A DNA stretch of 11,340 nucleotides from an uncultured Planctomycetia bacterium (GTDB lineage: Bacteria > Planctomycetota > UBA1135 > GCA-002686595). The stretch is taken from contig CALFYL010000043.1 in NCBI GenBank assembly GCA_937952135.1, forward strand, positions 1-11,340, written 5' to 3'. The stretch's first letter is position 1. Every line of letters begins with the position of its first letter. Made by a program: the position numbers and the translations under genes. Shown one piece after another: positions 7,907-11,340 of the stretch. The notes beneath the pieces are model-generated. The model saw only the letters and a program-made list of their open reading frames with translations, was not told where the DNA came from and did not search any database.

Positions 7907-8011
7907 GAGGGGTACCACCAGATGAGCAGCCGGCACGGTGCGAAGGTGCGCGACGCGGCGGGGAAGGTGGTCGCGAACTTGTCGTACAACGGACGGCTGT
8001 GGCGGCCGAGC
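7907..8011 (+). pseudogene. C-terminal gene fragment, copy A
   Basis: In this 35-codon stretch the plus strand reads EGYHQMSSRHGAK...DAAGKVVANLSYNGRLWRPS. It matches 10823-10927 at 88 of 105 bases. Seven of the 16 differing codons are silent, as expected if the ancestor coded for protein. No homology to the other copy continues upstream of 7907 and no gene start is evident, so this is probably the stump of a gene lost from the space between the TIR gene and the nuclease gene. The family is not recognised. The complementary strand is also open, so the coding strand is not fully certain. Confidence 0.5.
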
Positions 8012-8033
8012 GACACGCACGAGTTGCGGTCGC

Positions 8034-9314
8034 TTACCCAATCGGCAGCCGCAGCCCAAGTGCTACCGCGCCCTCCAAGAGCGCCGCTCGCACACGCGCT
8101 TCGAGTTGGCCGCGCGCGTCGAGCAGCGCGGCTTCGCCGACCGGCATGCGCCACTGGACGATGAGGCCGGGGCACACGTTGATCTTGTCGCGGGTCGTAC
8201 TGGTGAGGTGGCGGTCGAACTCCTTGCGATCCGCGGCCGTGGCCAACTTCTTCGCGAGCAACAGTTCGAACAACTGCTCGTGCTCGCCGCGTCGCCAAAC
8301 GCGGAGCCAGCTCGGCGCGCCCGCGCACAGCTCCCAGTACGCCTCTACCGTCAGCCGCACTGTGGTGTAGACGAGGTTGGTCGTCATATGCGCGAGGTGG
8401 AAGTTGGGCGTGAGTAGCCATCCACGCTGACGCAGCCCGAAGACGGACTTTGCGTCCGCGCGGCCGTACAGAAGCTTCGCCTGCGCCGTCGTGTCGCCGG
8501 GGTCGTACTCGACGACGAGATCCATCTCGGCACCGCGTGACCTCGGAAAGAACCCAGCCATCAGCGCGCACTGACCAGCGTCAAGTCGCAGGGTCGGTCC
8601 CCAGCCGCGGTGGTGGCGGTGGGCCTCGGGCGCGATCGACTTGAGCAGCTCGGTGCAACGACGCTCCAGCCGGTCGAGGTCAGTGCCGCACAGCCCGACC
8701 TTGGAGAACGGCCGGAGCTTGGGGAAGAACGTCTCGACGTAGTCGAGGAAGTCGCCAAGCAGGACCGCTTCCGCCGGACCGAGGTGGCCTGCTTCAAGCA
8801 ACCGGCCCCATGCCAGCACGATGTCGCGCCACGCGATGCCGGCCACCTTTGCGTCGTGCTTCACGCCCTCCGGCACGTTCACCCGCAGCTGCTCGGCGCG
8901 GATGTTCCGGTGGGAGGGCTTGTTCTCGATTACGAGCGCGAATTCGTCGTAGGAGACGACGCCGTCGAGAACTTGGCGGCGTGCCGAGACCTCCGCGTCT
9001 GTGCCGTCGACGAACGTCTCGTCCGATTGCACGAGCGAGATGATTCGACGGACCCCGTCAGGGACTGCGGCTGTCTGCGTCGCGATCCGGGGCGTCGCCA
9101 GTGCGTGCAACCGCGGCACGCCGGAACCCCCGTTTGCTCGGTGCGCCTGGTCCACGAGGTCGAGCCAAGCCGCGTGCGCAACTGGCACGCCGCGCAGCAC
9201 GAGCAGGAACGCGCGGGTGAGGTTGTCCTCATGGGTGTGCGGCCGGCGCTCGTACGGCACGAAGACGTTCATGTGCCGCAGCGGTACGTCGGTGGGCTCG
9301 TTGGGCATGGCCAT
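8034..9314 (-). CDS. PD-(D/E)XK-type nuclease candidate, 426 aa
   Basis: Counted from the TTG at 9317, the protein shows the expected order of a PD-(D/E)XK active site: a helix glutamate (E30 in HEDNLTRAFLLVL), D118 in VLDGVV, then E131-N-K133 in FALVIENKP after a hydrophobic strand. Enzymes of this superfamily cut DNA with metal ions and are common in restriction and other defence systems. The remaining two thirds (about 140-427) have no domain I can name; it includes VGLCGTDLDRLERRC, EMDLVVEYD and FHLAHMTTNLVYTTV. ATG 9314 is the preferred start; TTG 9317 and ATG 9308 are alternatives. It begins 4 bases after the stop of the glycosylase-like gene, so the two form an operon. The nuclease call rests on motif order only. 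Confidence 0.7.
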   Translation of the reverse strand: MAMPNEPTDVPLRHMNVFVPYERRPHTHEDNLTRAFLLVLRGVPVAHAAWLDLVDQAHRANGGSGVPRLHALATPRIATQTAAVPDGVRRIISLVQSDETFVDGTDAEVSARRQVLDGVVSYDEFALVIENKPSHRNIRAEQLRVNVPEGVKHDAKVAGIAWRDIVLAWGRLLEAGHLGPAEAVLLGDFLDYVETFFPKLRPFSKVGLCGTDLDRLERRCTELLKSIAPEAHRHHRGWGPTLRLDAGQCALMAGFFPRSRGAEMDLVVEYDPGDTTAQAKLLYGRADAKSVFGLRQRGWLLTPNFHLAHMTTNLVYTTVRLTVEAYWELCAGAPSWLRVWRRGEHEQLFELLLAKKLATAADRKEFDRHLTSTTRDKINVCPGLIVQWRMPVGEAALLDARGQLEARVRAALLEGAVALGLRLPIG

Positions 9315-9318
9315 CAAC

Positions 9319-9912
9319 CTACCGCTCCCGCTCCTGCCTCCAGATCAGGTTGTCGAGCGTGCGCGGCTTGATGCCGGGGAACTCGCGGTCGAGCTCGCGC
9401 GCCGCGGCGGTGAGCATGGCCTGCGCCTCGTCGGGACCAACCGGTCTGCCAACGACGCGCTCCAGGAAGCGGAAGATCATCCGATCCGGCTTCACGAGGT
9501 CCTCGCGACCGGCGAGCATCAGGAAGTAGCGCCACGAGAGGCCGGAAGACTGCCCTGGGATCCGGCGCACGTCGCGCTCGACCGCCGTGAGGTCACGCGC
9601 CTCCAGCACGTCCTGCAAGTGCTCGACTCGATGCTGGGCGAGTACGCCGGCGAACTGGACGACCGCGCCCGCCTTGAGGATGCCGTTGTGGGTCGAGGTG
9701 CGCTGGCGGTTGCCGAACACTTCGGTCGCGAGCCGGTCGGCGTTGATCGGGACCACGCGGGCCAGGAAGGCGGTGATCGACTCCTGCTGGTGGCGAGGCG
9801 GCGCCGTTCCCTTCTGCGCCTGCTTCGGCAGCCCGAACCGCCGGCAGTAGCGCTCGATCACGTTGCGCACGCTCTCGTACCGCACGCCGATCGAGAACAC
9901 CGAGTCGATCAC
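9319..9912 (-). CDS. HhH-GPD-like DNA glycosylase-type protein, 5' end damaged or unusual
   Basis: The core resembles helix-hairpin-helix glycosylases (Nth/MutY fold): RRIPGQSSGLSWRYFLMLAG (116-135) in the hairpin position, followed by VKPDRMIFRFLER, where D143 matches the catalytic aspartate of the HhH-GPD motif. The fold would flip out and remove bases, here perhaps modified or damaged ones. Some database relatives carry the name heme peroxidase, which I think is wrong. The first ordinary start is GTG 9912 (VIDSVFSIGVRYE). The frame stays open to 10044 and reads well upstream (VAEEYGYASLPLC), yet has no ATG, GTG or TTG there and an in-frame TGA at 10045-10047. The 5' end therefore seems lost or altered next to the repeat at 9965-9990. 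It sits directly upstream of the nuclease gene. Confidence 0.7.
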   Translation of the reverse strand: MIDSVFSIGVRYESVRNVIERYCRRFGLPKQAQKGTAPPRHQQESITAFLARVVPINADRLATEVFGNRQRTSTHNGILKAGAVVQFAGVLAQHRVEHLQDVLEARDLTAVERDVRRIPGQSSGLSWRYFLMLAGREDLVKPDRMIFRFLERVVGRPVGPDEAQAMLTAAARELDREFPGIKPRTLDNLIWRQERER

Positions 9913-9964
9913 GCACAGCGGCAGGCTCGCGTAGCCGTACTCCTCGGCGACCTGGGTGGTGCCG

Positions 9965-9990
9965 CCACAGTTGTGGCAACACGCCCCGCG
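9965..9990 (+). repeat. 26-bp motif CCACAGTT...GCAAC, middle copy
   Basis: This matches 11072-11097 at 21 of 26 bases and shares its first part with 146-171, where the motif also carries GTT-N5-AAC. On the minus strand, this copy and the one near 11080 extend to a shared reading AARGACC-x-NCG, with five silent changes over 11 codons, so both may descend from the same gene 5' end. Here it falls in the startless upstream part of the glycosylase-like gene. Confidence 0.45.
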
Positions 9991-10069
9991 GGCTGCGACG
10001 ACTGCAGCCGTAGTGAACCGACGCGTCTCGTCGAACGCGACGGTTCACCTTGACTGCCCCTCTCGCTCG

Positions 10070-10366
10070 CTAGTCGCGGCTGGGGGCACGCGGTACACGA
10101 AGAACCTTCAAGGCCACGATCGCACCAAGAGTCAGCGCGACAGCAGCGAGCGCGAAGAGCTTCCAGGCCCATCCGCCGCCGCGAATGGCATCTCCAAACT
10201 CCTGCAGGAGCAGCGCGAACACCACGACGATTCCGGCAGATCGCCACGAATGAGCGCTGAGAGGCACTGAGATCAACAGAGTCGACTCTCGGTGCTCAAC
10301 GACGCCTGTTCCAGGAGGGTGACCGTGCGTCGTCACGGAACGGCTCTGATGACTGTGAAACTGCAT
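10070..10366 (-). CDS. Small membrane protein with two predicted helices, 98 aa
   Basis: From ATG 10366 the protein begins with a polar, histidine-rich stretch of about 45 residues (HSHQSRSVTTHGH). Two hydrophobic segments follow, AGIVVVFALLLQEFGDAI and LFALAAVALTLGAIVALKVL, separated by a short GGGWAWK turn, and a basic end, RVPRAPSRD. That predicts a hairpin in the inner membrane with both ends on the same side. The family is not recognised. It lies 157 bases upstream of the glycosylase-like gene on the same strand and could be the first gene of that unit, possibly a membrane effector, but nothing beyond position supports this. The frame extends 23 codons upstream of ATG 10366. Third codon positions are moderately GC-biased. 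Confidence 0.5.
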   Translation of the reverse strand: MQFHSHQSRSVTTHGHPPGTGVVEHRESTLLISVPLSAHSWRSAGIVVVFALLLQEFGDAIRGGGWAWKLFALAAVALTLGAIVALKVLRVPRAPSRD

Positions 10367-10678
10367 AGCCCATGGCGCACTCCAAGAGAGAGAGAAACAG
10401 AGGGATAGGACGGGGAGCGCATCGTGCCGCTCCACCGGCGGGGTCTTCAGTCGTGGCCCTCTCCTGCGCTTCGGCTGCGGCAGCCAAGAAGTGGCTCAGA
10501 GAATCCGGCAGCCGATAGGCGGGTTGACGTAGTGCGCGCGCACGCCAAGGGTTAGGAGTGGAGAGGGAGACCGGGAGATTCATGTCACCGCTCCCTCGGC
10601 TGCACACCTGGAGCGGTTCGCCGCCCGCTGTCGTCGGATTGCCTCTCACCGGCAACGCTGGGAACGCAGATCCTCGTA
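10367..10678. other. Gene-poor stretch
   Basis: I see no convincing gene here. A minus-strand frame from ATG 10583 running to 10296 (95 codons, beginning MNLPVSLSTPNPW) is possible, but it has weak codon bias and overlaps the two-helix protein by 71 bases. The pyrimidine run on the minus strand near 10381-10398 (GA repeats on the plus strand) is low-complexity. Confidence 0.4.
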
Positions 10679-10957
10679 TTGGCGGAAGTGGGCGCTGGGC
10701 GGAAGACTACCTTGCTCCGGCCGTACACGGCCGACGTCGGGGACGGGATCGAGACCTTCCAGACGCTCGCGGACATCCAGCGCGCGATGCGAGCTCGGGT
10801 CAGCGGGATCCGCTCCAGCTCGGAGTGGTACCGGCAGATGCGCAGCCTGCATGGGGCCAAGGAGCACGACGCCGCGGGGAAGGTGGTCGCGAACGTGTCG
10901 TACAACGGGCGGTTGTGGAGGGCGGGCGGGGCCAGGGAGGAGAACTTGGTGGGGTAG
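10679..10957 (+). CDS. Conserved C-terminal protein fragment, 92 aa, probably 5'-truncated
   Basis: The first start is TTG 10679, but protein-like sequence (TQILVLAEVGAGRKTTL) begins before it with no better start codon, and the frame opens only at 10556. It reads DGIETFQTLADIQRAMRARV and ends with AAGKVVANVSYNGRLWRAGG and a short tail to TAG 10957. Third positions are strongly G or C. The last third matches copy A at 7907-8011. This looks like the end of a gene whose front was lost or replaced by recombination, although a short intact gene is possible. I do not recognise the family. The minus strand is open across the same bases. Confidence 0.45.
   Translation: MAEVGAGRKTTLLRPYTADVGDGIETFQTLADIQRAMRARVSGIRSSSEWYRQMRSLHGAKEHDAAGKVVANVSYNGRLWRAGGAREENLVG
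10823..10927 (+). repeat. 105-bp coding repeat, copy B
   Basis: This matches 7907-8011 at 88 of 105 bases in the same orientation, 2.9 kb away. Both copies end near the palindrome ACAAC-N5-GTTGT (perfect in this copy, one mismatch in copy A). Codons from DAAGKVV to GRLWR are the best conserved, with four of five differences there silent. Confidence 0.65.
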
Positions 10958-11014
10958 TGTTGGGCAGTCCCGCGCGACTCGGTCGACGAGCGGCGCGAAC
11001 CCACCGTCCCGTAG

Positions 11015-11094
11015 CTGGTCCCCGACCCCGCCGCCCCCGTCGCGGCCCTGGCCGTGAGCTCGGGCGGCCGACCACAGTTAATGCAACATGCACC
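11015..11094 (+). repeat. 80-bp direct repeat, right copy
   Basis: This matches 86-165 at 73 of 80 bases. It contains the proline-rich gene tail WSPTPPPPSRPWP and stop (11016-11057), and the same stem bases TGGTC, GCCGCCC, GGGCGGC and GACCA followed by CA and GTT. The left AAC of the other copy is AGC here. Upstream of the repeat the tail frame quickly loses its likeness to the left copy, so this is a gene remnant rather than a working gene end. Confidence 0.7.
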
Positions 11095-11226
11095 GCGCGC
11101 CGCGAGCAACAACGCACGATGCACCTCGTCGTCATCGGGGTACGCACGGGCTGCGTCGTGGCGCAGCGGCTCGGCTCGACAAGGCCCGCTTGCATGCCGC
11201 CACGCTACCACCGCCCTCCGAGGCAG

Positions 11227-11340
11227 CTAGGCGTTGGCGGGCGAGGTGACGCTGGACCACTCCGTCACCGGCGCGAGCCCGACCGCAGAGATAGAGCGCT
11301 GCTTCTGCTGCGTGCCAGCCGCCGTAACGCGCCCTGTTGC
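11227..11340 (-). CDS. Possible 3' end of a gene entering from the right (partial)
   Basis: A minus-strand frame is open from the right edge to TAG at 11227, giving 37 residues such as AAGTQQKQRSISAVGL and ending SPANA. Third positions are mostly G or C. The plus strand is also open in the same phase, so strand and reality are uncertain. Between 11098 and 11226 I see no gene, only the minus-strand continuation of the AARGACC-x-NCG fragment (11072-11137). Confidence 0.25.
   Translation of the reverse strand, partial: ATGRVTAAGTQQKQRSISAVGLAPVTEWSSVTSPANA

Noticed and set aside
7750..8571. Minus-strand 273-codon frame bridging the TIR and nuclease genes
   Set aside because: It overlaps the 3' part of the nuclease gene in another frame and has arginine-rich composition typical of a shadow frame.
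9319..9912. Heme peroxidase
   Set aside because: This label may appear on relatives, but no heme-ligand motif is visible and the IPG hairpin plus aspartate fits the HhH-GPD fold better.
10585..11211. Minus-strand 208-codon open frame at the right end
   Set aside because: It runs through two repeats and opposite the better-supported fragment at 10679-10957. Between the 80-bp copies, its differences are mostly amino-acid changing, unlike those of the plus-strand tail.
1..11340. CRISPR array, tRNA or rRNA genes
   Set aside because: I saw no regularly spaced short repeats, no cloverleaf-like segment and no conserved rRNA sequence.

Overview
The window looks like an accessory region of a high-GC bacterium. 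Planctomycetota is my best guess, with Myxococcota or another high-GC soil or marine phylum as the alternative. The reasons are the DUF1573-like and carboxypeptidase-regulatory-like proteins, the TIR-transmembrane-WD40 protein, the frequent GTG/TTG starts, the lack of clear Shine-Dalgarno sequences, and a family of paired tyrosine recombinases. Two hand-counted 60-base lines show the base composition is mosaic: about 50% GC inside the 929-2737 gene against about 77% inside the third recombinase.

Layout, left to right. (1) Positions 3-128 hold the apparent 3' end of a proline-rich gene running in from the left, overlapped by an 80-bp repeat. (2) Positions 159-2737 (+) hold two genes of lower GC: a DUF1573-like protein and a membrane-anchored protein of repeated carboxypeptidase-regulatory-like folds. 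(3) Positions 2977-5617 (+) hold a three-gene recombinase operon joined by GTGA and ATGA overlaps: a stand-alone DNA-binding-domain protein, then two tyrosine recombinases with all catalytic residues. (4) Positions 5684-7852 (-) encode a TIR-TM-WD40 protein. (5) Positions 8034-9912 (-) hold a two-gene operon, a helix-hairpin-helix DNA-glycosylase-like protein followed 4-5 bases later by a PD-(D/E)XK-type nuclease; a small two-helix membrane protein (10070-10366, -) lies upstream. (6) Positions 10.4-11.34 kb are gene-poor and hold gene fragments and repeats.

Three different short sequences each occur once elsewhere in the window and again within about 280 bases at 10823-11097: an 80-bp direct repeat (86-165 and 11015-11094, 73/80 identical), a 105-bp coding fragment (7907-8011 and 10823-10927, 88/105 identical), and a 26-bp motif (9965-9990 and 11072-11097, 21/26 identical). 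The 80-bp repeats lie 10.9 kb apart in the same orientation and enclose the recombinases and all the cargo. This fits a mobile or recombination-built island.

How it may work together (inference): recombinases supply mobility, and TIR, glycosylase and nuclease proteins form a defence-like cargo. The glycosylase-nuclease pair is the best candidate for an undescribed system. None of the functions is proven by sequence alone.
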